Origin: Poindextera sp965277425
GTDB taxonomy: Bacteria; Pseudomonadota; Alphaproteobacteria; Caulobacterales; Caulobacteraceae
Assembly: GCA_965277425.1 (NCBI GenBank)
Contig: CBDICR010000006.1
Location: forward strand, 248,001 to 312,000
Reading direction: 5' to 3'
Length of the DNA stretch: 64,000 nt
Shown here: positions 48,615-59,353 of the stretch, one piece after another
How the letters are laid out: each line of letters begins with the position of its first letter
Position numbering within the stretch: position 1 is the first letter of the stretch
Program-made: the position numbers and the translations under genes
The notes under the pieces: generated by a model
What the model saw: the letters and a program-made list of their open reading frames with translations, nothing else
Databases searched by the model: none
Told to the model about the DNA's origin: nothing

Positions 48615-50663
48615 GTGGGTTATAGGCTTGGAGTCGATGTCGGCGGCACCTTCACCGACCTGCTGCTGTTCAACGACGAAACCGGCGCCTTCTGGCGCCA
48701 CAAGACCCCTTCGACCCCGCAGGACAGCTCCGAAGGGGTCATGGTCGGCCTGAAGGCCATCTGCGCCGACGCCGAGGTCCAGCCCTCGCAGGTCGAGGTC
48801 TTCCTGCACGGGACGACCGTGGCCACCAATGCGGTGCTGGAGGGCAAGGGCGCCCGGGTCGGCCTGGTGACCACCGACGGCTTCCGGCAGATGATGCAGA
48901 TCGCCCGCTCGCTGGTGCCCGGCGGCCTGGCCGCCTGGATCGTCTGGCCCAAGCCTACGCCCCTGGCGCTGCTGGAAGATACGGTCGAGATCAAGGGCCG
49001 GATAAACGCCAGGGGTGAGGAAGAACGGCCTCTGGATGAGGCCAATGTCCGGGTCCGGCTCGCCAAGCTGAAGGGCCAGGGCGTCGAGGCGATCACCGTC
49101 TCGTTGCTGAACGGCTACCTCAATGGCGTTCATGAGCGGCGGGTGGGCGAGATCGCCCAGGAAATCTTCCCCGACCTGCCGATCTCCCTCTCCCACGAAG
49201 TCCTGCCGGAGATGCAGGAATACGAGCGCACCTTGACCACCGTGGCCAATGCGGCGGTGCGCCCGGTGGTCGGCCGCTATGTGCGCAGCCTGCGCCAGAA
49301 GCTGCGCGGTCACGAGATGGCCGGGCGCATCGCCCTGCTGCGCTCCGACGGCGGCCTGATGTCGTCGGAAAAGGCCGAAGGGCACCCGGTGTCCCTGCTG
49401 ATGTCCGGTCCGGCGGGCGGCGTCGCCGGGGCGCTATGGGTGGCGCTGAACTCCGGCTTCAAGAACCTGCTCACCCTCGACGTCGGCGGCACATCGACGG
49501 ACGTGGCCCTGATCGAAAACGGCGAGCCCCGGCGCGTGCGCACCACCGATGTGGGCCACCTGACCGTCCGGGTCTCATCGCTGGATATCAAGACCGTCGG
49601 CGCCGGCGGCGGCTCGATCGCCAAGGTGCCGGAGCTGACCCGGGCCCTGCGCGTCGGCCCGGAATCGGCCGGCGCCTCGCCCGGCCCGGCGGCCTATGGG
49701 GCCGGCGGCGTCCTGCCCACCGTGACCGACGCCAATGTGGTCCTGGGCTATCTGCCGGAAAACCTGCTGGGCGGCCGTTTCAAGCTCGATCGCGAAGCGG
49801 CCAAGACGGCGGTGCAGACCATCGCCGACGCCATGGGGATCGGCCTCTACGAGGCGGCCAGCGGCATCATCGACATCGTCAACGAGAACATGTTCGGCGC
49901 CCTGCGGATGATCTCGGTGCAGCAGGGCTACGACCCGCGCGACTTCGCCCTGATGGGCTTCGGCGGCGCCGGGCCCCTGCATGCCAATGCGGTCGGCAAG
50001 CTGATGGGCTCCTGGCCGGTGATCTCGCCGGTCTCGCCCGGCGTGCTCTGCGCCCTGGGCGACGCGACCACCCGCATGCGCAACGACTCGGCGCGGTCCT
50101 TGTCCAAGCGGATTTCGCAGACCAGCGAGGCGGAAATCGTTGGCATCCTGGAGGAAATGGGCGCCCAGACCCGCGCCGCGCTGACCGCCGACGGCGTCGC
50201 CGAGGCCGACATCGGAACGCTATACGAGATCGACATCCGCTACCACGGCCAAGCCTTCGAGGTGCCGATGAGCGTCAGCCTCCACGACCTCGGCGAAGGC
50301 GGCCTGAAGCGGCTCGCCGCCGCGTTCGACCAAGAGCACCGGCGGCTGTTCACCTTCAACATGGACGCCGAGCATGAGTTCGTGAACCTGAGAGCCATCG
50401 CCTTCGGCCAGGCGATCAACATCCCGCCGGTGGAAATCCCCGCCGGCGACGGCGACCCCGCCGCCGCCAAGCTGCGCGACCACGAGATATGGCTCGGCGG
50501 CGGCCTGCGGCCGGCGGTGATCTACGACCGCGCCAGGCTGCGCGCTGGCGATCGCATCCCCGGCCCCGCCATCATCGTCGAGATGGACGCCACGACGCTG
50601 GTGCTCGCGGACTGTGAAGCCGTGGTCGACCGCCTCGGCGTCATCCTGATCAACCCCGTCTGA
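48615..50663 (+). CDS. hydantoinase/oxoprolinase subunit A (HyuA-type)
   Basis: 682-residue ATP-dependent lactamase subunit. It starts at GTG 48615 with GAGGGG upstream, giving VGYRLGVDVGGTFTDLL, the actin-like ATP site. The hydantoinase A domain contains MSGPAGGVAGAL and LTLDVGGTSTDVAL, and GFGGAGPLHA lies near residue 455. With HyuB it opens hydantoins, 5-oxoproline or similar lactams, or carboxylates ketones, using ATP. A long frame running in from upstream overlaps the SDR gene and is not coding. HyuB begins 10 nt after the stop. Confidence 0.88.
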   Translation: MGYRLGVDVGGTFTDLLLFNDETGAFWRHKTPSTPQDSSEGVMVGLKAICADAEVQPSQVEVFLHGTTVATNAVLEGKGARVGLVTTDGFRQMMQIARSLVPGGLAAWIVWPKPTPLALLEDTVEIKGRINARGEEERPLDEANVRVRLAKLKGQGVEAITVSLLNGYLNGVHERRVGEIAQEIFPDLPISLSHEVLPEMQEYERTLTTVANAAVRPVVGRYVRSLRQKLRGHEMAGRIALLRSDGGLMSSEKAEGHPVSLLMSGPAGGVAGALWVALNSGFKNLLTLDVGGTSTDVALIENGEPRRVRTTDVGHLTVRVSSLDIKTVGAGGGSIAKVPELTRALRVGPESAGASPGPAAYGAGGVLPTVTDANVVLGYLPENLLGGRFKLDREAAKTAVQTIADAMGIGLYEAASGIIDIVNENMFGALRMISVQQGYDPRDFALMGFGGAGPLHANAVGKLMGSWPVISPVSPGVLCALGDATTRMRNDSARSLSKRISQTSEAEIVGILEEMGAQTRAALTADGVAEADIGTLYEIDIRYHGQAFEVPMSVSLHDLGEGGLKRLAAAFDQEHRRLFTFNMDAEHEFVNLRAIAFGQAINIPPVEIPAGDGDPAAAKLRDHEIWLGGGLRPAVIYDRARLRAGDRIPGPAIIVEMDATTLVLADCEAVVDRLGVILINPV

Positions 50664-50673
50664 GGCCCCGACC

Positions 50674-52563
50674 ATGCCGGCACGCATCATCGAGACCAAG
50701 CCCGCGCCCTTCGCCCCGGCGACGATCGATCCGGTCACCCTCGACATCATCGAGAACGCCCTACGCAACGCGCGCGTGGAGATGGACGCGACCCTGTTCC
50801 GCACCGCCCTGTCGCCCGGCATCCGCGAGCAGGGCGACGCCTTCCCGCTGATCGCCGACCGCAACGGCAAGATGGTCGTCGGCCAGTTCGGTTCCTTCAT
50901 CGGCGGCTTCCTGGCCAACTACGACGGGGAGATCGAGGAAGGCGACATGATCCTGCTGAACGACCCCTATTCCTGCGAGGGGGCGATCAGCCACAACAAC
51001 GACCAGCTGGTGATCTCGCCGATCTATCGCGAGGGGCGGCTGATCGCCTGGTCGGCGATGTTCGGCCATATGACCGACATCGGCGGCAAGGTGCCCGGCA
51101 GCCTGCCCACCGACGCCCGCTCGATCTTCGAGGAGGGCCTGCGCCTGCCGCCGGTGAAGCTGTACCGGCGCGGCGAACTGCAGGTCGACATTCTGAAGAT
51201 CGCCGCTCACCAGTCGCGCATGCCCGAATGGTACAAGGCCGACCTCCACGCCATCGTCGCCTCCTGCAAGGTGGCCGAGCGGCGGGTTGTGGAGTTGTGC
51301 GGACGCTTCGGCGAGGACGTATTCATATCGTCCCTGGATGAGCTGCTGGCCCGCAACCACCGCGCCATGGCCCAGCTGATCTCCACGGCGGTGGGCGAGG
51401 CGCCGGTGTCGTTCGAGGACTATGTCTGCGACGACGGCAAGGGCAATGGTCCGTTCAAGATCAAGTGCACCATGTGGCGCGAAGGCGAGCGAGTGGTCCT
51501 CGACTTCGAAGGCACCGATCCGCAGTCGGAGTCGTCGATCAATTTCTATCTCAACGAGAACATGTTCCGCATGTTCTTCGGGATCTACATGATCATGGTC
51601 TTCGATCCCCAGATCATGTTCAACGACGGCTTCTACGACCTGGTGGACGTGCGGATTCCGGAGGGGTCGCTGCTGAAGCCGCGGTTCCCGGCCGCCCTCT
51701 CCTGCCGCACCCACGCCCTGGGACGCATCTTCGACGTGCTGGGCGCCATGCTCGGCCAACGCGCGCCGGAATTTCTCAGCGCCGCGGGATTCTCCTCGTC
51801 GCCGCACCTGATGTTTTCGGGCTTCGACGAGGAGGGCGAGTGGTTCCAGCTGTTCCAGATCGGTTTCGGCGGCATTCCCGGCCGGCCGTTCGGCGACGGT
51901 CCCGACGGCCACTCCCTGTGGCCCGGGTTCACCAATGTGCCCAATGAGTTCCTGGAACGCTATTTCCCAATGCTGATCGAACGCTACGAGACCGTGCCCG
52001 ACTCCGGCGGCGCCGGCTTCTTCCGGGGCGGCAACGGCATCAAGATGACCTATCGCTTCTTGGAAGCCGGCACGATCGCCATCCACGACGACCGCTGGTT
52101 CATCCCGCCCTGGGGCGTCAACGGCGGCCTGCCGGGTCTGCGCTCGTCGAAGCTGTTGCACAAGGCCGCCTCGGGCGAGACCCTGCCCCTGCCGTCCAAG
52201 TGCGACGGCGTGCAGGTGGAAAAGGGCGATCTGCTGGACTTCATCACCTGGGGCGGCGGCGGCTGGGGCGATCCGCTCGAGCGCGACGCCGAGTTCGTCG
52301 GCCTGGAAATCCGTCGCGGCCTGGTGAGCGCCGAAGGCGCGCGCAGCTACGGCGTGGTCGCCGACGCGGGGGGCAAGGTGGACGCCGCCGCGACCGAGGC
52401 GCTGCGCGCGGAAATGCGCGCCGGGCGCAATGAACTGCCGATCTTCAACCGCGGTCCCGAGATCGAGGTGTTGCGCGCCAATTGCCTGGCCGAGACCGGC
52501 CTGCCGGCGCCGATCGCTCCGGTCTGGCGCAACCGTCCCGGCCTCGCCATCGCCGCGGAGTAG
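50674..52563 (+). CDS. hydantoinase/oxoprolinase subunit B (HyuB-type)
   Basis: 629-residue partner of HyuA. PVTLDIIENALRNARVEMD opens the domain; LLNDPYSCEGAISHNNDQLV, GSLPTDARSIFEEGLRLPPV and a C-terminal GGGGWGDPLERD are typical of HyuB and of the acetone carboxylase alpha subunit. The long N-terminal PARIIETKPAPFAPATID tail is variable in the family. It forms a hetero-oligomer with HyuA. The operon order RedY-like, SDR, HyuA, HyuB suggests reduction or oxidation of a side group followed by ATP-driven ring opening (inference). Confidence 0.87.
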   Translation: MPARIIETKPAPFAPATIDPVTLDIIENALRNARVEMDATLFRTALSPGIREQGDAFPLIADRNGKMVVGQFGSFIGGFLANYDGEIEEGDMILLNDPYSCEGAISHNNDQLVISPIYREGRLIAWSAMFGHMTDIGGKVPGSLPTDARSIFEEGLRLPPVKLYRRGELQVDILKIAAHQSRMPEWYKADLHAIVASCKVAERRVVELCGRFGEDVFISSLDELLARNHRAMAQLISTAVGEAPVSFEDYVCDDGKGNGPFKIKCTMWREGERVVLDFEGTDPQSESSINFYLNENMFRMFFGIYMIMVFDPQIMFNDGFYDLVDVRIPEGSLLKPRFPAALSCRTHALGRIFDVLGAMLGQRAPEFLSAAGFSSSPHLMFSGFDEEGEWFQLFQIGFGGIPGRPFGDGPDGHSLWPGFTNVPNEFLERYFPMLIERYETVPDSGGAGFFRGGNGIKMTYRFLEAGTIAIHDDRWFIPPWGVNGGLPGLRSSKLLHKAASGETLPLPSKCDGVQVEKGDLLDFITWGGGGWGDPLERDAEFVGLEIRRGLVSAEGARSYGVVADAGGKVDAAATEALRAEMRAGRNELPIFNRGPEIEVLRANCLAETGLPAPIAPVWRNRPGLAIAAE

Positions 52564-52581
52564 ACAGCCGCCGCGCCCGGC

Positions 52582-53067
52582 TTAGTCCGGCGCGCGGTGG
52601 ATCGAGTCTACCCACGCCACCGATTGCGGCTTCTCCGCCGGTTCGATGTCCAGATTGACCACCACGGCATCGTTGTCGCTGCGCACCAGTACGCACTCCA
52701 AGGTCTCGTCGCTCAGGGCGTTGATCTCCTGGTGCGGCACATAGGGCGGCACATAGATGAAGTCGCCCGGACCGGCCTCGGCGACGAACTCCAGCCGTTC
52801 GCCCCAGCGCAGCCGTGCGCGGCCCTTGACCACATAGATCACGCTCTCCAGCGGTCCGTGATGGTGGGCGCCTGTCTTGGCGTTGGCGTGGATATGTACG
52901 GTCCCGGCCCAAAGCTTCCGCGCGCCGACGCGGGCGAAGTTGATCGCCGCGGCGCGGTTCATGCCGGGGGTCTGGGCGGTGTTCGTGTCCAGCTGATCGG
53001 CGGCGATCACCCGCACGCCGCGGTTTTTCCAATGGTTGTCCGGGGCGTGGTCGTCGTGGCTGGTCAT
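52582..53067 (-). CDS. cupin-domain protein
   Basis: 161-residue single-cupin protein. Motif 1 is GAHHHGPLESVIYVVKG with a metal-site His cluster; motif 2 is PGDFIYVPPYVPHQ. Such cupins bind Fe, Mn or Ni and include dioxygenases, isomerases and binding proteins. The start at 53067 lies 29 nt downstream of the LeuD-type stop. It is the last gene of the 57228-to-52582 minus-strand operon and is convergent with HyuB. It is not homologous to the AllA-like cupin at 34754. Confidence 0.8.
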   Translation of the reverse strand: MTSHDDHAPDNHWKNRGVRVIAADQLDTNTAQTPGMNRAAAINFARVGARKLWAGTVHIHANAKTGAHHHGPLESVIYVVKGRARLRWGERLEFVAEAGPGDFIYVPPYVPHQEINALSDETLECVLVRSDNDAVVVNLDIEPAEKPQSVAWVDSIHRAPD

Positions 53068-53095
53068 TGGCGCAGGCTCCTGCGGGACGGTTGAA

Positions 53096-53711
53096 CTAGC
53101 GCGGCGGCTCGCCGGCGAACAGCCAGGGCTGCCGCGCGCGATGGCGGGCTTCGAAGGCGGCGATGTGGGCGCCGTCATGCGCCAGAATTTCGTCGATCTC
53201 GTCGCGCCCGCTAAGCAGCGCATCCCGGCGGTCGGCGGCGATGGCAAAATGAGCGGGCGGCCCGTCTCCGGCCCGGACCGTCTGCGCCGCCAGGTCGATC
53301 TCAAAGCTTTCGCCGCGTTCGGCGCGTTCGGCCAACCCGGTCACCGTCGAGGGCGGCAGGACAATCGGCAGGACGCCGTTCTTGAAGCAGTTGGCGTAGA
53401 AGATCTCGCCGAAGCTCGCCGCGATCACCGCCCGGAACCCGGCGCCGGCCAGGGCCCAGACCGCCTGCTCGCGGCTCGACCCGCAGCCGAAGTTGGCCCC
53501 GGCGATGAGGATGCAGCCGCGCTGAAAGGCGGGCTGGTCGAGCACGAAGTCGCCGCGCAACGCCCCATCCGCGGCGCGGCGGCGATCGTGAAAAAGGTAA
53601 CCGCCGAGGCCCCGCTTCTCCATCACCAGCAAATACCTGGCCGGAAAGATCACATCGGTGTCGATATCGTCTTCCATCAGGGGCGCGGCGAGACCGACGA
53701 GAGTGGTGAAA

Positions 53712-53719
<8 letters not shown>
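53096..53719 (-). CDS. aconitase-family hydro-lyase small subunit (LeuD-type), set 3
   Basis: 207-residue small subunit, with DDIDTDVIFPARYLL in the N-terminal loop and GANFGCGSSREQAVWAL. It starts 8 nt inside the large-subunit gene, so it is translationally coupled. Length and motifs are close to set 1 rather than set 2. With MmgE/PrpD and an isochorismatase upstream, hydration of an unsaturated diacid freed by an amidase is likely (inference). Confidence 0.88.
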
Positions 53720-55120
<1,401 letters not shown>

Positions 55121-55124
<4 letters not shown>

Positions 55125-56560
55125 GGCGAGGCCATCCAGTCAAGGCTCCCGAACAGCACCGATACGTCGGGCAGCTTTTCCAGGCGCCACGCATGGCCGA
55201 ACAGCCGCTGGGTGGCGGCTTCGTCCAGCAGACCTTCGGCGCAATCGCGGAACTTGGCTTCCAGCTGGGCGTCGCTGAGGGGATTGTCGGGCCCTCCCCG
55301 ATAGGCCTCGTCGGCCCAGCGTTCGAAGCGCCGGCCATCGCGGGTCACCACCTCCACCCGCGAACGGATCTTGTCCCAGCCCATCTCCTCGATGGCCTGA
55401 TCGAAGCGGGTGGCGATACGTTTCTGCATCGCCTGACAGGGCTCCGAGGACACGAAGGCGTCGGTGAATTCCGCCTTGCCGGCCCGCCCGCGAAGGATGA
55501 TCGCCGCCAGCAGGAACTGGAAGCTGAACTTACCCTCCAGCTCCGTGGTGGCCACCTCGAAGCGGATCGGCCCCAGCACATTGGAGCCGGCGTTGAGGGT
55601 CACCCGCTCGATATCGTCCGCCGTCAGGTTCTGGTCGCCCATCAGGAACAGCAGGGCGTCCATGCTGGGATGGGTCAGCACGCCGGAGGGATAGGGCTTC
55701 ACGCTGACGCCGGGCGAAACCATGGTGAAAGGCATGCCGAACCGCTCGCGCACCAGGGCCGGCTCGCCGCCCGGGCCGGCGATGGCCAGGTAGCCCCAGC
55801 GGCCGTCCAGCGCCTCGGTATTGGCGTTGAAACCCTCGCGCGCCAGCAAGGCCGCGGTGACGCCGTTTTCCGCCGCGCGGCCGACATGGAAGGGCTTGGC
55901 CATGGTCCCGAAGTTGGCGCGCACGCCGCCGGCCATCGAGGCCGCCAGGCCGAGTGCCCGCGCCGTCTGGTCGTGATCCAGCCGCAGCAGGCTGGCCGCC
56001 GCGGCGGTGGCGGCGAAGGCGCCGATGGTGCCGGAGGTGTGGAAGCCGCGCATATAGTGGTCCGGCGCGATGGCCTCGGCGATCTTGCAGCCGACCTCGA
56101 AGCCCGCGCAAAAGGCGGTGAGGAAGCGCCGGCCGTCGACCGGCGCGCCCTCTTCTCCAGCGGCGACCTCGGCCATGACCAGGGCGGCCGTCAGCGGCGG
56201 CATGGTCGGATGCATCAGCAGGCCATAGGGTCGGCCGGGGCCCTCGGCGAGCTGGGTGTCGTCCCAGTCCATGGCGTGGCCCGCAGTTCCCATCCACAAG
56301 GCGGCCAAGTGGGCCGGGACCCGGCGACCGCCGTCGCCCAGGATCGGCGCCTCGGCCACGCCGCCCAGTCGCTGGATGTAGCTCGAGAGCGGGCGCATGC
56401 CATGTTGTTCCGACCCCGCCAGGGCGACCGCCAGGCCGTCGAGCACGCAGCGGCGGGCGATCCGCAGCGTCTGGGCGTCGATGTCTTCGAACCTCAGGCC
56501 ACAGGTGAAGTCCACGGCGGCGCGGGTGAGGCCGGAGAGATGGGCGTAGGGATCGCTCAT
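55121..56560 (-). CDS. MmgE/PrpD family dehydratase or isomerase
   Basis: 479-residue MmgE/PrpD protein, the usual length. It has DYAHLSGLTRAAVDF-like N-terminal helix content, GTAGHAMDWDDTQLAEG with conserved His-Asp residues near residue 95, MKPFHVGRAAENGVTAALLA and VKPYPSGVLTHPSMDA. Family enzymes are 2-methylcitrate dehydratase, cis-aconitate decarboxylase and iminodisuccinate epimerase, all acting on tricarboxylates or diacids. The ATG at 56560 overlaps the isochorismatase stop (ATGA). It probably acts in series with the hydro-lyase behind it. Confidence 0.87.
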
Positions 56561-57228
56561 GCCGTGGTCTGCCGCTGTTGGCTGGGCCGCGCCCGCCACA
56601 GCCGCGCCATGTCATCGACGCTTGGCGTAACGCCGAAGCGGTGATTGACGTTGGCGAGTGTCGCCTCGTGCAGCGTCTGGTCCCAGGAGGCGACCGCGTC
56701 GGAGGGCGCGGCGACGTAGTAGTCGAGTTCGAAGCCGGCCCGCACCGTGCTCTCGACGCAGGCGTTGGTGGAAACGCCGGTGACCACGATCGAACGGACG
56801 CCGGCGGAGCGGAGCAGCAGATCTAGGTCGGTGCCGGTGAAGGCGCTGTAGCGATGCTTGCGCACCACCCATTCGCCCGGCGACGGCGCCAGGTCGGCGA
56901 TGAATTCGGCGCCCTCGGTCCCGGCGATGCACAGGCTGTCGGAGGAATAGGTGCTGCGCCGGCGCTGAGCGAGCCAGGGGCCGGAGTCGCTGGCATGATC
57001 GGGCAGAGTCCAGAAGCCGACATGAGCGACCCTCGTCCCGGTCTCGCGGGCCACGCCCAGCAGGCTGGCGATTTTCGGCGTCGCCGCCCGCGCGGGGGCC
57101 AGGCTGCGGCCGGCCCGGTGGGCCCCAAAGCCCTCCTCGCAAAAGTCTTTCTGCATGTCGATGATCAGCAGCGCCGTGTGCGCAGGATCGAAACGGTCGA
57201 TGAGATTATTGAGGATCGTTGGGTTCAT
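56557..57228 (-). CDS. isochorismatase-family amidohydrolase 2 (RutB/biuret-hydrolase-like)
   Basis: 223-residue cysteine hydrolase with Asp24 (LIIDMQKDF), Lys124 (VRKHRYSAF) and Cys157 (VSTNACVEST). The KHRYSAFTGTDLDLLLR block resembles RutB and biuret amidohydrolase. It would cleave an ureido or amide group. It is the first gene of an overlapping operon with MmgE/PrpD, LeuC, LeuD and cupin, which gives a clear reading order from amide to diacid. It is divergent from the dehydrogenase gene at 57351, with the AT-rich element 57298-57317 between them. Confidence 0.87.
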   Translation of the reverse strand: MNPTILNNLIDRFDPAHTALLIIDMQKDFCEEGFGAHRAGRSLAPARAATPKIASLLGVARETGTRVAHVGFWTLPDHASDSGPWLAQRRRSTYSSDSLCIAGTEGAEFIADLAPSPGEWVVRKHRYSAFTGTDLDLLLRSAGVRSIVVTGVSTNACVESTVRAGFELDYYVAAPSDAVASWDQTLHEATLANVNHRFGVTPSVDDMARLWRARPSQQRQTTA

Positions 57229-57297
57229 CTTCGGCGCGAACTCACGGAAACTCTCCGATCTCAGGCACTAACGACGGGTTCACCGCGCCGTCAATAT

Positions 57298-57317
57298 GTT
57301 ATATGATGAGATCAAAT
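57298..57317. promoter_or_regulatory. AT-rich element between divergent operons
   Basis: GTTATATGATGAGATCAAAT, with reverse-strand ATCATATAAC. It lies between the isochorismatase operon (minus) and the dehydrogenase operon (plus). It is a looser match to the TTGATATAAG group. Confidence 0.35.
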
Positions 57318-57350
57318 AGGCCGCGTTGACCGCCTGCCCGAGGAAACTTC

Positions 57351-58301
57351 GTGACTGAGCAGAAGCCTGTCGTCCTGGTCGTCGATCACGCCCTGACCCG
57401 CACACGGGAACGACTGGCCGCCTACGAAACCCACGCCCTTTGGGAACAGCCCGACCCCCTGGCTTATGCCGCTGGCGCGGGCCAAAACGTCCGCGCCATC
57501 GTCACCTTGGGCGGCGCCAAGCTTGACCCAGTGCTGGTCGAAGCCCTGCCTAAGCTGGGGCTCATCGCGTGCCTGGCCTCCGGTTACGAAGGCGTCGATG
57601 TCGAACATGCCCGGGCGCGCGGCATTGAAGTCACCCACAGCGCCAGCATCAACCACGGCGAGGTGGCCGACCATGCCGTCGCCCTGCTGCTGACGGCGTC
57701 GCGCCGGATCCTCGCCGGGGATCGCTGGGTGCGCGACGGGCGCTGGGGCCAGTCGCCCTGGCCGGCGATGCGATCGGTTTTCGCGTTGAAGATCGGCATC
57801 GTCGGCCTCGGCGTTATCGGCCGATCGATCGCCAAACGGCTGGAAGCGTTTGGGCCGCAGATCGCCTGGTGGGGCCGTCATCCGCAGCCGCACGCCGTCT
57901 ATCCGCGGAAGGACAGCTTGCTGGACCTGGCCGGATGGAGCGATGTCCTGGTCGTCGCCGCCCGCGCTGACGACAGCAATATCCGGCTGATCGATCAAGC
58001 GGTGATCGAGGCGCTGGGACCGGACGGCCTGCTCATCAACATAGCCCGTGGCTCGATCGTCGACGAGGACGCCTTGATCGCCGCCCTCAAGGACGGCCGT
58101 CTCGGCGCCGCAGCCCTCGATGTGTTCGAGACCGAACCCTCGCCGCCCTCGCGTTGGGCGGGAGTCGGAAACGCCCTGCTGACGCCGCACAGCGCAGGCC
58201 ATACCGAAACCGCGGGGCCCGATATGGTCGGTCTGCTGCTCGATAATATTCGGCTGTTCTTCGCGGGAGAGCCGGTGGCGACACCTGTGCCGCGCCCATG
58301 A
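57351..58301 (+). CDS. D-2-hydroxyacid dehydrogenase
   Basis: 316-residue D-isomer-specific dehydrogenase. The NAD loop is IGIVGLGVIGRSIA near residue 147; the catalytic Arg lies in ARADDSNIRLID, the Glu in DVFETEPSPPS and the His in TPHSAGHT. It oxidises or reduces 2-hydroxy/2-keto acids, possibly the keto acid produced by the lyases. The GTG at 57351 has AGGA upstream. Its stop overlaps the start of the COG0523 GTPase gene. First gene of a plus-strand operon reaching at least 63799. Confidence 0.88.
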   Translation: MTEQKPVVLVVDHALTRTRERLAAYETHALWEQPDPLAYAAGAGQNVRAIVTLGGAKLDPVLVEALPKLGLIACLASGYEGVDVEHARARGIEVTHSASINHGEVADHAVALLLTASRRILAGDRWVRDGRWGQSPWPAMRSVFALKIGIVGLGVIGRSIAKRLEAFGPQIAWWGRHPQPHAVYPRKDSLLDLAGWSDVLVVAARADDSNIRLIDQAVIEALGPDGLLINIARGSIVDEDALIAALKDGRLGAAALDVFETEPSPPSRWAGVGNALLTPHSAGHTETAGPDMVGLLLDNIRLFFAGEPVATPVPRP

Positions 58302-59353
58302 GAGCCGTCGCGCCGAAAATCCCGATCACGGTGCTCGCCGGCTTCCTCGGCAGTGGCAAGACCACGTTGCTGAATCGCTTGCTGCGCGATCCCGCACTCG
58401 CCAAGACGGCCGTAATCGTCAATGAGTTGGGCGAGATCGGCCTCGACAACCTCCTGATAGCGACGGTCGAGGACAACGTGGTCCTGCTTGACTCAGGGTG
58501 CCTCTGTTGCGCCCTGTCCGGGACTTTGCGCGACACGCTTATCGACCTCTACGCCCGCCAGCTTCATAGCGAAGTCCCGCCGTTTCAGCGCGTGGTCATC
58601 GAGACAAGCGGCCTCGCCGATCCGGCTCCCATCCTCCAGTCGCTGATGCGTGACACCGTGCTCGCGCCGCTGTTCACCTTCGACCAACTGCTTACAGTGG
58701 TCGATGCGCTGCATGGGGCGGACGAACTGGAACGGCACGTAGAAGCCAAGCAGCAGGTCAGCCTTGCAGACCGCCTTGTCCTCAGCAAGCTCGACCTCGC
58801 CGAGCGCTCAAGGGTGTCCGACCTGCGCGATCGGCTGCGGATGCTGAATCCAAGCGCGCCCATCGTCCCTGCCAACGGCGCCCCCGGCGTTGGCGGCGGG
58901 CTTGCGCTGTCGCTGCTTGGCGCCGCCCCCAGAGGCTCGGTCTTCCGATGCGAAATCGCGCCGACGGCAGGCGACTCGCCGCGGCACGGTCGTCGCGCGA
59001 TTGCAGCGGCTTTCATGATCCCGGCTCCGATCCATTGGGCCGGGGTCGCCGCCTGGACCGAGACGGCAACGACGTTCTTTGGACGAAAAATGTTGCGCTG
59101 CAAGGGGTTGCTGCGGGTTGAGACCGTAGGCGGTCCGGTGCTGATCCAAGGTGTCCAGGGCCTTTTTGCGACGCCTGAAGCGTTGCCGATCTGGCCCAGC
59201 GACGACCACGCCTCACGTCTGGTCTGCATCACCGACGACCTCGACCCGGACCTGCTTCGCGCCAGCATGAGGCAGTTCAACATCGACGCCGGCGCCCACC
59301 GGCCTGCGCAGATCGAGGACCTTTTGGCGCAGGCTCCGAGCCTGGCGCCGTGA
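58298..59353 (+). CDS. COG0523 (CobW-type) GTPase, metallochaperone
   Basis: 351-residue G3E GTPase. Walker A GFLGSGKTT spans residues 15-23; the metal-binding GCLCC sits at 67-71 (Cys68, Cys70, Cys71); SKLDLAE is the GTP-specificity motif. The C-terminal CobW-C domain follows. Such proteins deliver Zn, Co or Fe to client enzymes. It overlaps the genes on both sides: the dehydrogenase stop (4 nt) and the amidohydrolase start (TGATG). The adjacent metal-dependent amidohydrolase is the natural client (inference). Confidence 0.87.
   Translation: MRAVAPKIPITVLAGFLGSGKTTLLNRLLRDPALAKTAVIVNELGEIGLDNLLIATVEDNVVLLDSGCLCCALSGTLRDTLIDLYARQLHSEVPPFQRVVIETSGLADPAPILQSLMRDTVLAPLFTFDQLLTVVDALHGADELERHVEAKQQVSLADRLVLSKLDLAERSRVSDLRDRLRMLNPSAPIVPANGAPGVGGGLALSLLGAAPRGSVFRCEIAPTAGDSPRHGRRAIAAAFMIPAPIHWAGVAAWTETATTFFGRKMLRCKGLLRVETVGGPVLIQGVQGLFATPEALPIWPSDDHASRLVCITDDLDPDLLRASMRQFNIDAGAHRPAQIEDLLAQAPSLAP

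Noticed and set aside
48615..50663. HyuA start far upstream at 47949
   Set aside because: The upstream extension overlaps the SDR gene in another frame and gives Arg-rich non-homologous sequence; GTG 48615 has a good ribosome site and the conserved N-terminus.
50761..52161. 466-codon open frame on the minus strand
   Set aside because: It is antisense to HyuB, which has the family signatures along its full length.
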